A stretch of DNA of 64,000 nucleotides from Cnuella takakiae (GTDB lineage Bacteria > Bacteroidota > Bacteroidia > Chitinophagales > Chitinophagaceae), in contig NZ_MTFE01000010.1 of the NCBI RefSeq assembly GCF_001953305.1, forward strand, positions 5,495,269 through 5,559,268, read 5' to 3'. Below, in pieces: positions 16,055-25,900 of this stretch. Positions within the stretch are counted from its first letter, which is position 1. The number at the start of each line of letters is the position of its first letter. Under the pieces are notes generated by a model. It was not told where the DNA came from and made no database searches. It saw only the letters and a program-made list of their open reading frames with translations. Made by a program: the position numbers and the translations under genes.

Positions 16055-16753
16055 ATGATGACAATAAATTCAATTCCCCTTTTACTGATTTTACTGACAG
16101 TGGCGTCCTGCGCTTCCAATGCACAAAAAATGGACATTTCCGTAATTCAATTTAAAGAGGGAATTTCAAAACAGGATATACAAATATTAGATGTGCGCAC
16201 ACAGGCAGAGTATAATAGCGGGCATTTGAAAAATGCTTTTTTGGCCGACTGGACACAACCAAAAGTGTTTGAAGAAAGGATAAAATCGCTTGATCAAAAC
16301 AGGCCTGTTTACACCTATTGCTTAAGCGGAGGCAGAAGCAGTGCCGCAGCGGAGAAGTTGCGTCAGCTAGGCTTTAAAGAAGTGTATAATATGGAAGGCG
16401 GAATAATGGCCTGGAAAGCTGCTCAAATGCCGGTGGAAGGAACCCCCACTACAAAACCGATGATCATGGAAGAATATTTAGCCCTCATACCGAAAGACAA
16501 AACCGTTTTGGTTGACATTGGTGCAGTATGGTGCCCGCCATGCAAAAAAATGGCGCCTGTAATTGCTGATTTGGTTCGGAACAGTAAGGATACTTTTGAA
16601 CTGGTGAACATTGATGGCGGTGCTCAGGAAGGCCTGGCTAGTCAACTAAAGGCCGATGCTTTCCCAACATTTATCATTTATAAAGAGGGCCAAGAAATAT
16701 GGCGGCAAAGCGGAATTGTTTCAAAAGAAACTCTACTTCAGCACTTGCAATAA
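16055..16753 (+). CDS. Exported lipoprotein fusing rhodanese and thioredoxin domains
   Basis: The 232-residue protein starts with a lipoprotein signal (LLLILLTVASC, lipid-anchored Cys about residue 19). A rhodanese domain (about 30-128) carries ILDVRTQAEYNSGHL and the active loop YTYCLSGGRSS. A thioredoxin domain (about 133-232) carries VWCPPCKKM. The fusion suggests that a persulfide formed on the rhodanese Cys is reduced by the tethered thioredoxin site, or the reverse, in the periplasm; that mechanism is inference. The gene is the last and only intact member of the operon behind operator 6 and is closed by a terminator. Confidence 0.88.
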   Translation: MMTINSIPLLLILLTVASCASNAQKMDISVIQFKEGISKQDIQILDVRTQAEYNSGHLKNAFLADWTQPKVFEERIKSLDQNRPVYTYCLSGGRSSAAAEKLRQLGFKEVYNMEGGIMAWKAAQMPVEGTPTTKPMIMEEYLALIPKDKTVLVDIGAVWCPPCKKMAPVIADLVRNSKDTFELVNIDGGAQEGLASQLKADAFPTFIIYKEGQEIWRQSGIVSKETLLQHLQ

Positions 16754-16774
16754 ACTTCTTTTATTTCCTTTTTT

Positions 16775-16798
16775 AAGCGGTGCAAGCACCGCTTTTTT
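16775..16798 (+). terminator. Rho-independent terminator after the rhodanese-thioredoxin gene
   Basis: AAGCGGTGC (16775-16783) pairs perfectly with GCACCGCTT (16786-16794) around a 2-nt loop, followed by a run of T. It insulates this operon from operator 7 shortly downstream. Confidence 0.88.
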
Positions 16799-16815
16799 AG
16801 TTAAAAAGAATAGGC

Positions 16816-16860
16816 TGTGACATAAGTCACGAAATCGCAACGGAAAGTTTTTCAACTTGA
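16816..16860 (+). promoter_or_regulatory. Operator 7 and weak -7 element of the cytochrome-SoxB operon
   Basis: TGTGA-cataag-TCACG (16816-16831) matches the motif with one change in the left arm and is the classic Crp half-site on that side. CAACTTGA (16853-16860), at the regulon spacing of 36.5 bp, is only a weak match to TAnnTTTG. The ATG at 16877 follows 16 nt later. Confidence 0.68.
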
Positions 16861-16876
16861 ACATAATTCGTTCAAA

Positions 16877-17893
16877 ATGAAAGAGGCCTTACGTTCAAAT
16901 ATGTTTTTGGTTATACTTTTCCTGATAATAGGAATCGTTATAGCCGTTGAGCTTATTAACAATAAGAGCTCTGAAAAGCAAATAGTGGTAAAGCCTGAAA
17001 CTCCCGATAGTACCTGGGTGGCACCCAGCTTATTTTCTGATCAACTTACACAAGGTAAGCAACGAGAGATGGTAATTTATGGACAAGAACTTATAACAAA
17101 TACGGCAAAATATCTAGGCCCTCACGGTTCGGTTTCACAGATAACCAATGGCATGAATTGCCAAAACTGTCATTTAGATGCAGGCACCAGGCCATGGGGC
17201 AATAATTATAGTGCTGTTTATTCAACCTACCCGAAGTTTAGAGCCCGAAGCGGCACGATAGAGAACATATACAAGCGGGTGAACGACTGCTTTGAAAGAA
17301 GCTTGAATGGAAAGCCATTGGACACTGCCTCATATGAAATGCAGTCAATTTACACCTACCTCAAATGGCTGGGCCAGGATGTATCTAAAGGCAAAAAACC
17401 ACATAGTGCCGGCTTAGCCACGCTGGCTTTCATGGACCGAGCTGCCGACCCGCAAAAAGGCAAGATTATTTATACCAATTCTTGTCAAAGTTGCCATGGG
17501 CAAAATGGTGAAGGCGTGCCAAACCCGGATGGCATTACATTCATCTATCCACCCCTTTGGGGAGATCAAAGCTATAATGACGGTGCAGGCCTGTACCGCA
17601 TTACTAAATTTTCATCATTTGTAAAGAGCAACATGCCGTTCAACCAGGCCACACATCGGTCGCCTAAATTAACGGATGAAGAAGCCTGGGATGTTGCTGC
17701 CTTTGTCAACTCGCAACTCCGTCCCCATAAAGACCAAAGTAAAGATTGGGTTGATATTTCACAAAAATCAGTGGATGAGCCTTTTGGCCCTTATGTCGAC
17801 GGGTTCAGCGAGGCACAACACAAGTATGGTCCATTTAAACCCATACAAGGAGCCCGTAAAGCAAAAGCTGCAAATAAAAACATTGCCAAATAA
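16877..17893 (+). CDS. Membrane-anchored dihaem cytochrome c, thiosulfate dehydrogenase (TsdA)-like
   Basis: The 338-residue protein has an N-terminal membrane helix (about 8-25) and two class I cytochrome c domains with haem sites CQNCH (95-99) and CQSCH (203-207). The segment VNDCFERSLNGKPL (Cys138) matches TsdA, where a Cys replaces Met as axial ligand of the catalytic haem. KSNMPF (Lys250, Met253) fits the second haem. TsdA oxidises thiosulfate to tetrathionate and can work in reverse. No mobile electron acceptor is encoded nearby. The SoxB-like gene follows 12 nt downstream, so the two are surely co-transcribed. Confidence 0.82.
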   Translation: MKEALRSNMFLVILFLIIGIVIAVELINNKSSEKQIVVKPETPDSTWVAPSLFSDQLTQGKQREMVIYGQELITNTAKYLGPHGSVSQITNGMNCQNCHLDAGTRPWGNNYSAVYSTYPKFRARSGTIENIYKRVNDCFERSLNGKPLDTASYEMQSIYTYLKWLGQDVSKGKKPHSAGLATLAFMDRAADPQKGKIIYTNSCQSCHGQNGEGVPNPDGITFIYPPLWGDQSYNDGAGLYRITKFSSFVKSNMPFNQATHRSPKLTDEEAWDVAAFVNSQLRPHKDQSKDWVDISQKSVDEPFGPYVDGFSEAQHKYGPFKPIQGARKAKAANKNIAK

Positions 17894-17905
17894 ATAGTAG
17901 CGAAA

Positions 17906-19603
17906 ATGAATGACACTAATTCCCGGAGAAACTTTTTACGGTACACTACGCTTGCGGGGTTCGGCCTGAGCCTAAATCCACTGGCATCCCTTGCCAATAA
18001 TCAACATAACCTGCTGAATGAATCAGAAGGTAGTAAAGAGTTGACCCATAAGCAACACATCGTAACGATCCTGCAAACAACAGATGTACACTGCCAGCTT
18101 CACCCGCATGATGAACTTTTCTGGGAGAACGAAAAAGCTGTTTTCAGGACTGCCGGAGGCTACGCCCATTTGGCCAATCTTTTTAAAAATATACGGGCTA
18201 AAAATCCCGATACTTTTATCATTGATACCGGAGATATGTTTCAAGGCAGCCAGTTGAGCGTGGAAACAACCGGCAAAGCATTGCAACCTATTTTAAATGC
18301 GATGGGCTACAATCTTTACCTGCCCGGCAATTGGGAAGTAGTTTACTACAAAGAAGCCATGCAAAAATTATTAGGCGGGTTGGATGCGCCCAAGATTTGC
18401 GCTAACATGTATCACGACTTAGGTGACGGTAAAAAAGGAGAACTTATTTTTCCACCCTACTACACCTGGAGTGCCGGCGGTATTAAAATTGGATTTGTTG
18501 GATACACTGACCCTTTAGTGCCTATCCGGCAATCGCCTGCATACAGCAAAGGAATTATTTATACCAAACCGGAAGAAAACCTGGAACATTACGTAAAAGT
18601 GCTGCGAGACCAAGAACAGTGTGATTTTGTCATTTTGCTTTCTCATCTTGGATTATCACAACAGATTGCATTGGCAAATGATAAAGTCTGTGAAGGTGTA
18701 GATTATATTTTTGGTGGAGATACCCATGAAAGAGTGCGCAAGCCTATTCAATGCAAATATGCAAAAGTTGTGGAACCAGGTGCCTTCGGAACATTTGTTG
18801 GCAGATTGGATTTAGTTGTAGAAAACGGAAAGATAGTTGACGACCGGTATGCGCTTATTGAGGTAGACGCCACCAACAACAAAGCTGATACCCAAGTGGC
18901 GTCGGTCATCAAGGCGAATGAAGGTCCCTATGCAGCAGAAATCAATAAAGTGATTGGGTACAGTGCAGTACCGCTTTATAGATACTTTGTTGTGGAAAAT
19001 ACGATAGACACACTGATTATCGATGCCCTAAAATGGAAAATTAAACCTGACATTGTTTTGTCAAATGGCTTTCGGTTTTGCCCACCCCGAAAGAAAAAGG
19101 ATGCAACAGGCAACATTCCTATCACCGAAGGATACTTGTATGACATGCTGCCGGTTGATTCGCAGGTACGAACAGTAAAAGTTACAGGGGCGCAATTAAC
19201 CGAATGGCTGGAAAAAGAATTAAACAATGTGTTTGCAAAAGATGCATCTAAACGGCTCGGTGGTTGGGTAGTAAAGTTCAAAGGCATGAAAGTGGAGTTT
19301 AAAGCATTTGAAGATATGGGTAAAAGGGTAAGGAAAGTTTCCATAAATGGTACTCCACTTGTAGCAGATAAACTTTATTCGGTTTGTGCCTGTGAACGGG
19401 AAGGCGATGCGCCGGATATGCTTTGCAGGATGCCTAACGTGAAAGATGCCGCTAACACTCCTTACACCTTGCACCAAGTATTAAAAGATTACTTAAAAGT
19501 AAATTCCCCGGTATCTCCTTTACCGAAAGGAAACGCCATTATTTTGGATGCGCCACAAACACTGCTGACGCAGGTTACCGGTGTTGATTATAATTTCACA
19601 TAA
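17906..19603 (+). CDS. SoxB-like metallohydrolase with Tat signal
   Basis: This 565-residue protein begins with a twin-arginine signal (RRNFLR at residues 7-12, then a hydrophobic stretch), so it is exported folded. The two-domain 5'-nucleotidase/SoxB fold is marked by TTDVHCQLHPHD, IIDTGDMFQGSQ, LPGNWEVVYYKEA, LLSHLGLSQQ and GGDTHERV. GNWEVVYY takes the place of the GHWEFTYG block of canonical SoxB, and Asp replaces the first His of the usual GGHTH. It therefore belongs with the Bacteroidota SoxB-like branch. Canonical SoxB releases sulfate from thiosulfate bound to SoxYZ, but no soxYZ or soxXA is in this window, so its partner is unknown. Confidence 0.8.
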   Translation: MNDTNSRRNFLRYTTLAGFGLSLNPLASLANNQHNLLNESEGSKELTHKQHIVTILQTTDVHCQLHPHDELFWENEKAVFRTAGGYAHLANLFKNIRAKNPDTFIIDTGDMFQGSQLSVETTGKALQPILNAMGYNLYLPGNWEVVYYKEAMQKLLGGLDAPKICANMYHDLGDGKKGELIFPPYYTWSAGGIKIGFVGYTDPLVPIRQSPAYSKGIIYTKPEENLEHYVKVLRDQEQCDFVILLSHLGLSQQIALANDKVCEGVDYIFGGDTHERVRKPIQCKYAKVVEPGAFGTFVGRLDLVVENGKIVDDRYALIEVDATNNKADTQVASVIKANEGPYAAEINKVIGYSAVPLYRYFVVENTIDTLIIDALKWKIKPDIVLSNGFRFCPPRKKKDATGNIPITEGYLYDMLPVDSQVRTVKVTGAQLTEWLEKELNNVFAKDASKRLGGWVVKFKGMKVEFKAFEDMGKRVRKVSINGTPLVADKLYSVCACEREGDAPDMLCRMPNVKDAANTPYTLHQVLKDYLKVNSPVSPLPKGNAIILDAPQTLLTQVTGVDYNFT

Positions 19604-19616
19604 TCAGCTGGTGTAT

Positions 19617-19661
19617 CGTGATTTTTGTCACAAGTGCCTTAATTATAATCGTTCATTTTTG
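19617..19661 (+). promoter_or_regulatory. Operator 8 and -7 element of the YeeE/YedE pair
   Basis: CGTGA-tttttg-TCACA (19617-19632) has one change in the right arm. CATTTTTG (19654-19661) ends 36.5 bp from the centre and is a good -7 element. The ATG at 19676 follows 14 nt later. Confidence 0.73.
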
Positions 19662-19675
19662 TAAAAAATATATTT

Positions 19676-20239
19676 ATGTTGGAGTTTTTGAGACAACCGT
19701 GGACCTGGTATGTGGCTGGCACACTCATTGGTCTGACAGTGCCTGCACTACTAATTTTGGGAAACAAACATTTTGGCATTTCTGCTAACCTGCGGCATGC
19801 CTGTGCCGCCTGCCTGCCGGCAAACATCAAGTTTTTTAAATATGATTGGAAAAAGGAAATCTGGAATTTTTTCTTTGTTGGCGGTGTCATCATCGGTGCC
19901 TTTTTTGCCACCCAGTTTTTGTCGAACCCAGAGCCGGTACAGGTAGCACCAGCCTTATTGGCTGAATTAAAAGGTTATGGCATAGAAGACCACTCAAAGC
20001 TTTTGCCTCGTGAATTATTTAGTATCGAAAGTCTGTTTACACTTCGTGGATTTATCATGTTAGTGGTTGGCGGGTTTCTGGTTGGTTTTGGAGCAAGGTA
20101 CGCCGGAGGATGTACAAGCGGACATGCAATTATGGGCATCAGCGACCTGCAAGTGCCGTCTGTGATTGCAACTGCGTCTTTTATGGTCGGCGGCTTTATA
20201 ATGGCTAACCTGATCTTACCTTCTATCCTTAGATTATAA
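19676..20239 (+). CDS. YeeE/YedE-family sulfur transporter, first half
   Basis: This 187-residue membrane protein has about four to five helices and the motif GARYAGGCTSGHAIMG, the conserved Cys-containing signature of YeeE/YedE (TsuA) proteins, which take up thiosulfate by relaying it along Cys residues. The next gene carries the second signature, so the full carrier is split into two chains, as in PmpA/PmpB-type pairs. The gap between them is 31 nt. In this island the pair probably moves thiosulfate or a related sulfur species across the inner membrane. Substrate and direction are inferred. Confidence 0.85.
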   Translation: MLEFLRQPWTWYVAGTLIGLTVPALLILGNKHFGISANLRHACAACLPANIKFFKYDWKKEIWNFFFVGGVIIGAFFATQFLSNPEPVQVAPALLAELKGYGIEDHSKLLPRELFSIESLFTLRGFIMLVVGGFLVGFGARYAGGCTSGHAIMGISDLQVPSVIATASFMVGGFIMANLILPSILRL

Positions 20240-20270
20240 AATAATTATCAACAATTCAACCTAATTAGAA

Positions 20271-20795
20271 GTGAATAATAAACGAAATTCAACAATAGCA
20301 ATAGAAACATTGCCACAAACTGACTTTGAAGTCCGTTCAATGGACACCATGTGTGTTAATGAATCGCATCTGAAACACAGATGGTATCATAACCTTAAGT
20401 ATGCGGTGGTAGGTATTTTCTTTGGCATTGCCTTTACCAAAGCAGAAATCATCTCCTGGTTCCGTATTCAGGAAATGTTCCGTCTGCAAAGCTTTCACAT
20501 GTATGGTGTGATTGGAACTGCAATCGTTATAGGAATGATTTCAGTATGGCTGATTAAAAAATTCAAGGTAAAAACGATTCACAGTGAGTCTATAGAGTTT
20601 CATCCTAAAAAATTTAATAAGGGGCAGATTATTGGCGGTGTAATTTTTGGGCTCGGCTGGGCCATGACCGGAGCTTGTCCCGGGCCGTTGTTTGCACAAA
20701 TTGGCGCCGGTTTCCTGGTGATTGTTGTGGTGTTGTTGAGTGCTATTGCTGGCACCTGGGTGTATGGTTACTTTCGGGAACGATTGCCGCATTGA
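20271..20795 (+). CDS. YeeE/YedE-family sulfur transporter, second half
   Basis: This 174-residue protein starts at GTG 20271; an ATG at 20340 is a possible alternative. It has an N-terminal soluble extension, then helices ending with WAMTGACPGPLFAQIGAG, the second conserved Cys signature of YeeE/YedE proteins. It pairs with the gene before it to complete the inverted-repeat carrier. A Cys near the N-terminus (DTMCVNE) lies before the first helix. It is the last gene of the unit behind operator 8. Confidence 0.85.
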   Translation: MNNKRNSTIAIETLPQTDFEVRSMDTMCVNESHLKHRWYHNLKYAVVGIFFGIAFTKAEIISWFRIQEMFRLQSFHMYGVIGTAIVIGMISVWLIKKFKVKTIHSESIEFHPKKFNKGQIIGGVIFGLGWAMTGACPGPLFAQIGAGFLVIVVVLLSAIAGTWVYGYFRERLPH

Positions 20796-21121
20796 CCTTG
20801 TAGTAATACAAAAATTCATGCTTGCGAATAAAATCAAACATGGCGGCAATTTATTTTCTGCTACATGCTTTCAATAACCAGGTGATAGCATTACCTCTAC
20901 CACAAGGCCTACTATTGCAAACATTTAAATGTGTAATGATTGTGCGCAATGGGGACACACTTAGTGATTATACATTCCACTGCATATTTTTTATCGCCAA
21001 AAGATAGAATAAGCATAATGAGATAAACTACGAACAATGTACAATGATAATTTTCAGCTCTTAACAACCTTTTATAGGGAATACATACTTACCTCTGCAA
21101 CTGATTATTAACTTCGCTCAC
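20796..21121. other. Intergenic stretch before the RND efflux genes
   Basis: About 325 bp with no convincing ORF and no copy of the sulfur-regulon operator. A TAACTTCG sequence near 21109-21116 could be the -7 element for the next gene. Nothing else is recognised. Confidence 0.5.
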
Positions 21122-21541
21122 ATGCAAAACAGAAACTTAAATCAACGCAACTTATCTGGCAGAGTTGGTGCTGCAGGTTTAGTTGCGTTGGCTGTTTTGT
21201 TGCTATTTTTTTCCTGCCCGATGAAGCGGCTACTGCACGAGCACGTATCTATTCCGGTTGCGGCGAATAAGGGCCAGCATACAAAGACTCGTCATATTGT
21301 AGCGTTTCAATTTGAAAGCGGAACATTTTGCTATGCTACTCAAAAGCAGGAGTCTGTAACAGGAGCCAGGGTTACCCATAAGCAAAATTTACCTTCATCA
21401 GACAACGTTACTACTGATGGCCAGAGCGGCTTTTCCATTTACTATTTTCTAAGCGGAATCTACAATTCGACATTCTCATTTTCAACTACACCGCTTACTC
21501 AACTTCCCCTCTTTTTGCAGCATCGCCGCCTGCTGATATAA
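21122..21541 (+). CDS. Small membrane-anchored protein of unknown function
   Basis: This 139-residue protein has one hydrophobic segment (LVALAVLLLFFSC, possibly a membrane anchor or lipid site) followed by a polar region and a C-terminus LTQLPLFLQHRRLLI. Small proteins with a PLFLQ-type ending are often found just before RND efflux genes in Bacteroidota, so it probably belongs with the pump downstream. No family name or catalytic motif can be given. Confidence 0.55.
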   Translation: MQNRNLNQRNLSGRVGAAGLVALAVLLLFFSCPMKRLLHEHVSIPVAANKGQHTKTRHIVAFQFESGTFCYATQKQESVTGARVTHKQNLPSSDNVTTDGQSGFSIYYFLSGIYNSTFSFSTTPLTQLPLFLQHRRLLI

Positions 21542-21620
21542 TATTTCTTTCCTTTTTTTCGAGTCATCCTGCTGTCAGCATTTCGCTGATATGGCAATTG
21601 TTCATCTATACGGAAAGAAA

Positions 21621-22991
21621 ATGAAATTAAAAATCTGGCTGCTGGCAACATTGTTGCCAATGGCAACCTCTGTATTCGCCCAAAAGAAAATTTACACCTT
21701 AGAAGAAGTTTGGCAAAAAGTATTGCTTTATCCCTCCGTTACTTCAAAAGAAGAACTGGTTCGCAGGCAGCAAGCGTTGAAAAATTTGATCCAACAGCAA
21801 AGCATGCCCGAAGTACAGGTTCAGGCACAGCAAACGTATGGCAGCTATGCTTCCGTTCCTGGCTCGTTCTTTCCGCTTCCGGGCATTTACAATACCAGCG
21901 GAACCAAGCAGTCCAACGAAGCCCTTTATGGCTCAAACATGTATGTCTCCGCCTTGCTTCAATGGGATTTTATGCAGTTTGGCAGACAACAGAAAAAGAT
22001 TGCCGTTGCTGACAGCCGTATAAAACTGAGCCAGGCTGCCGTTTCGCAAGAGGCCTTTCGTTTGCAGTCCCTCAGCACACGCTATTATTTTGGGGTGCTT
22101 GAAAGCAGCACTCTTTTGACGCATTTTACCGCTGATGCCAAACGCTTATCGGACTTGCTGGACCTGGAAAGAGCGCAAGCCGATGCCGGGCTGCGTCCGG
22201 GTGCAGATACCCTGCTGGTAAAGGCGGCGTATCTGGATGCTATATCCCGAATAGCAAACCAACAGGCGATTCTTGCCTCTCTTCGCGAACAACTCTCCGC
22301 ACTTACAGGAGAAGCAGCTTTTAACTTCGGGTTTGACACGACGCTTTACCAACGCTTTACCGAAAGCACTTATTTAGAGGGGGCACCTAAATCCACCCAT
22401 CCTTATTTGGTTTACCTGGATGCGGCCATCCAACAATACAACGCAGAGTTAGCGGCTGTTAAAAAGGAGCCATACCCTTCTATTGGGCTTCTAGCCGGCA
22501 CAGGAATCAGAGGCTCAGGCATTGAGGTGAACGGCGATATCAATAAAAGCATCACCGCACCCTGGACAAACAACAACGGTAGCTATTTAGTGGGTGTAGG
22601 TGTTACCTGGAAGCTTTCTTCCCTCTACAATAACCGGCAGAAGCGCAAAGCCGTCGTTCACCAGGCGGAAGCTGCTAAATCGGAATATGAAGCGGCGGAT
22701 CGCCAGCTGCAAGCCGCATACGCCGCTGCTTTGGAAAGCTGGAAAGAGCAAAAACTCAAAGTGCAAAATGCCCGTCTCTCACTGCAGGCGTCACAGCAGG
22801 CTTACGATCTATACACCGTCCGTTACGAAAGTGGGTTAATTAGTTTGGTTGAGCTGCTGCAACTGCAAAAAAGCCTGCAGGATGCAGAAATCAATTACGT
22901 CCGCTCGGTTTTCACTTTCTGGAATAGTCTTATCGAGCAAAGTGAAGCCTTTGGAGATCCATCCCTTTTATTAACCGCTATTAAACCTTAA
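21621..22991 (+). CDS. TolC-family outer-membrane efflux channel
   Basis: The 456-residue protein starts at ATG 21621 with a signal peptide (MKLKIWLLATLLPMATSVFAQ). It has the two TolC repeats, each with a long coiled-coil helical hairpin (for example LLDLERAQADAGLRPGADTL and later QAYDLYTVRYESGLISLVEL). It is first in a TolC-pump-adaptor set (21621-27281) with 5-nt spacings. The trimer would form the outer-membrane duct of the pump. The next gene starts 5 nt after its stop. Confidence 0.9.
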   Translation: MKLKIWLLATLLPMATSVFAQKKIYTLEEVWQKVLLYPSVTSKEELVRRQQALKNLIQQQSMPEVQVQAQQTYGSYASVPGSFFPLPGIYNTSGTKQSNEALYGSNMYVSALLQWDFMQFGRQQKKIAVADSRIKLSQAAVSQEAFRLQSLSTRYYFGVLESSTLLTHFTADAKRLSDLLDLERAQADAGLRPGADTLLVKAAYLDAISRIANQQAILASLREQLSALTGEAAFNFGFDTTLYQRFTESTYLEGAPKSTHPYLVYLDAAIQQYNAELAAVKKEPYPSIGLLAGTGIRGSGIEVNGDINKSITAPWTNNNGSYLVGVGVTWKLSSLYNNRQKRKAVVHQAEAAKSEYEAADRQLQAAYAAALESWKEQKLKVQNARLSLQASQQAYDLYTVRYESGLISLVELLQLQKSLQDAEINYVRSVFTFWNSLIEQSEAFGDPSLLLTAIKP

Positions 22992-22996
22992 CCCAG

Positions 22997-25900
22997 ATGA
23001 ACATTATTCGATTAGCACTAAGGAAGCCAATTGCCGTTATGGTGATGGTGTTGGCCATAGGCTATTTCTCTTTTCTGGTTGTCAAAAAAATCAACGTTGA
23101 TATCTTTCCTAAAATCGAATCCCCTGCTATCTATATTGCCATGCCATATGGTGGTTTAACGCCGTCTTATATGGATGGTTTTATGGCCAATGAGTTTCAA
23201 AAAGTATTGGTCTTTGTCAGCGGCGTGAAAGACATCGAGTTTAAAAGTATTCAAGGCTTTACGCTCATGAAACTTAGCTTCTACGCGGGTACCGACATGG
23301 CACAAGCCGCTGCCGAAGTATCAACACAAGTTTCGCGGGCCATGGGATTTTTACCGCCCGGAGCCGTTCCACCGCAGGTTGTTAGGTTTGACGGCAGTTC
23401 CCTACCGATTGGCCAACTGGTGTTTGAAAGCGACAAACGTTCCATTGGCGAAGTTCAAAACCTGGTGATGACCCGCATCCGCCCACAATTTGTATCCATA
23501 CCCGGCATTACAGCTCCCGCACCTTTTGGTGGCAATGTCCGCTCGATTGTCGTAAAAGTAAACCCTGGCTTGATGCAATCTTATGGCTTGTCGGAAGAGC
23601 AGGTGATGACCGCTATTGCAAAAAATAACCTGCCCTCGCCTGCGGGCAATATTCGCATTGGTGATAAGAATTACATGAGCCCCGTAAACTCTATGGCGAA
23701 AGGACCCGAAGAATTTCTGAATCTGCCAGTACGAACGGAAGGCGCGGCTACAGTTTTTATCAGGGACATTGCCACCGTAGAGGATGGAGCCGACGTAACC
23801 ACCGGGTATGCCGTGATCAACGGGAAACGGTCGGTTTATTTGCCTGTCATTAAGAAAGCTGATGCTTCCACGCTCAAAGTGGTAGAGAGTCTAAAGTCTT
23901 CTTTACCCATGTTAAAAGAGAGCCTGCCGGACGATGTCAACATTGATTATGTTTTTGACCAATCGGTTTATATCGAACGTTCCATTGAAAATTTAATTCA
24001 CGAAGGTATCCTGGGAGCAATTCTTACAGGCCTTATGGTGTTATTGTTCCTGGGCGACAACCGCGGAGCACTTATCGTTGTGCTTACCATTCCCATCTCT
24101 ATTTTAACAGCGGTGCTTTTGTTGTCTGCATTTGGCCAAACCATCAATATGATGACCCTGAGCGGTCTGGCACTGGCTATTGGCATCCTGGTAGATGAAG
24201 CTACTGTAACGATAGAAAACATTCACCAGCACTTTGAAAAAGGCAAGTACAAATCCCGGGCCATTGTGGATGCCTTGTTAGAAATATCGATCCCCAAATT
24301 GCTTATTTTATTGTGCATCCTTGCGGTATTGCTTCCCTCGTTCATTATGACCGGCATTCCAAAAGACATGTTTTTGCCGCTCTCACTTGCGGTGGGCTTT
24401 TCAATGATTGCTTCGTTTGTTTTCTCACAAACGTTTGTACCGGTCATGGCCAATTGGCTTATGAAGATAAAAAAGCACAAGCATCATGTAGATAAGAACG
24501 GGAAGATGAAACTGACCCGTTTTGAGAAATTTAAGCGGCGTTATTTGGTGCTCACCCGGAGTTTTCAACGCAACCGAAAGACGGTCGTTGCCACTTACGC
24601 CATTGTTGTAGGTGCTTTGGTTGCTGTTGGCTTTATGTCCATCGGCACCGACATTATGCCGCCGAGTGGAACCACTGATTTGCAAGTGCGGATAACAGCA
24701 CCTGCCGGTACACGGATAGAAAAAACCGAAGAATACCTGCACAGTGTCATGGATATTGTTTCTGCTGAAGCCGGCGCGGAGGCAGTAACCATTACATCGG
24801 CCTTTGTGGGCACCCAACCTTCCGGCACGGCCATCAACCCGATTTTTCTTTTTACCAGCGGCTCGCAGGAAGCAGTGCTTCAAATTTCCCTGGATAAGAA
24901 TGGTTTACCTAATTCAATTGATGCCATAAAAGAAGGTATCCGTAAAAGCGTAGCGGAAAAGCTTCCCGAATTACAGCTGTCGTTTGAGCCGATTGAACTG
25001 GTAGAAAAGATCATGAGCAGCGGGACCAATACACCAGTACAAATACGGGTGGCTGCCGGTCAACTGGCGCAGGCAGCGGTATATGCAAAAAAGATTGAGG
25101 CCAATTTGAAGCAGGTGCATTTTTTACGTGATGTGCGCATGGAGGAAGCGGTACATTATCCCAGCCTTCAAATAGAAGTTGATCGTGAAAGGGCAGCGCA
25201 GTTCGGGCTAACCATGCAAGACGTTACGCAGGTCATGACAATGGCAACTTCCTCTACTCGTTTTGTCAATAAGACGTTGTGGCGGGACCCGAAATCAGGA
25301 TTGATTTTCCAGGTGCAATTGCAGGTTCCGGAAGCCAGCATGCAAACCATTAACGACATAAAGATGCTTCCGCTAAAGGCCGGCCAGGCACGCCCTATTT
25401 TGGATGATGTATCCAGCATATCGGCAGGCATGGAACCAGGGCAGGTTAACCGGCAGGGGGCGAACCGATACGTAACCGTCGCTGCCAATATCCATCAAAA
25501 AGATTTGGGTGCTGCGGCTGAGGCCGTGAAAAAAGCCATTGAAGGCGCAGGCGAACGGCCTAAAGGGGTGCTTGTTTCTACGCAGGGGCAGCTAACCCTT
25601 TTGGCCGATACGCTGGACGGGCTGAAGACAGGACTGGTCATCGCCATTGTAGTGATCTTCCTGCTATTGGCGGCCTATTACCAATCATTTGCTTTATCGG
25701 CTATGATTTTATCGGTAATTCCGGCAGTAATTGCCGGCAGCTTGTTGGTGTTACTGGCTTTTGGCAGTACGCTCAACCTGCAATCCTACATGGGTATTAT
25801 CATGTCCGTCGGCGTATCAGTCTCCAATGCATTTCTCCTGGCTGATCATGCAGAGCGGAGCCGCTTTAAATATAAACTTGATACCGGCGTATCGGCCATA

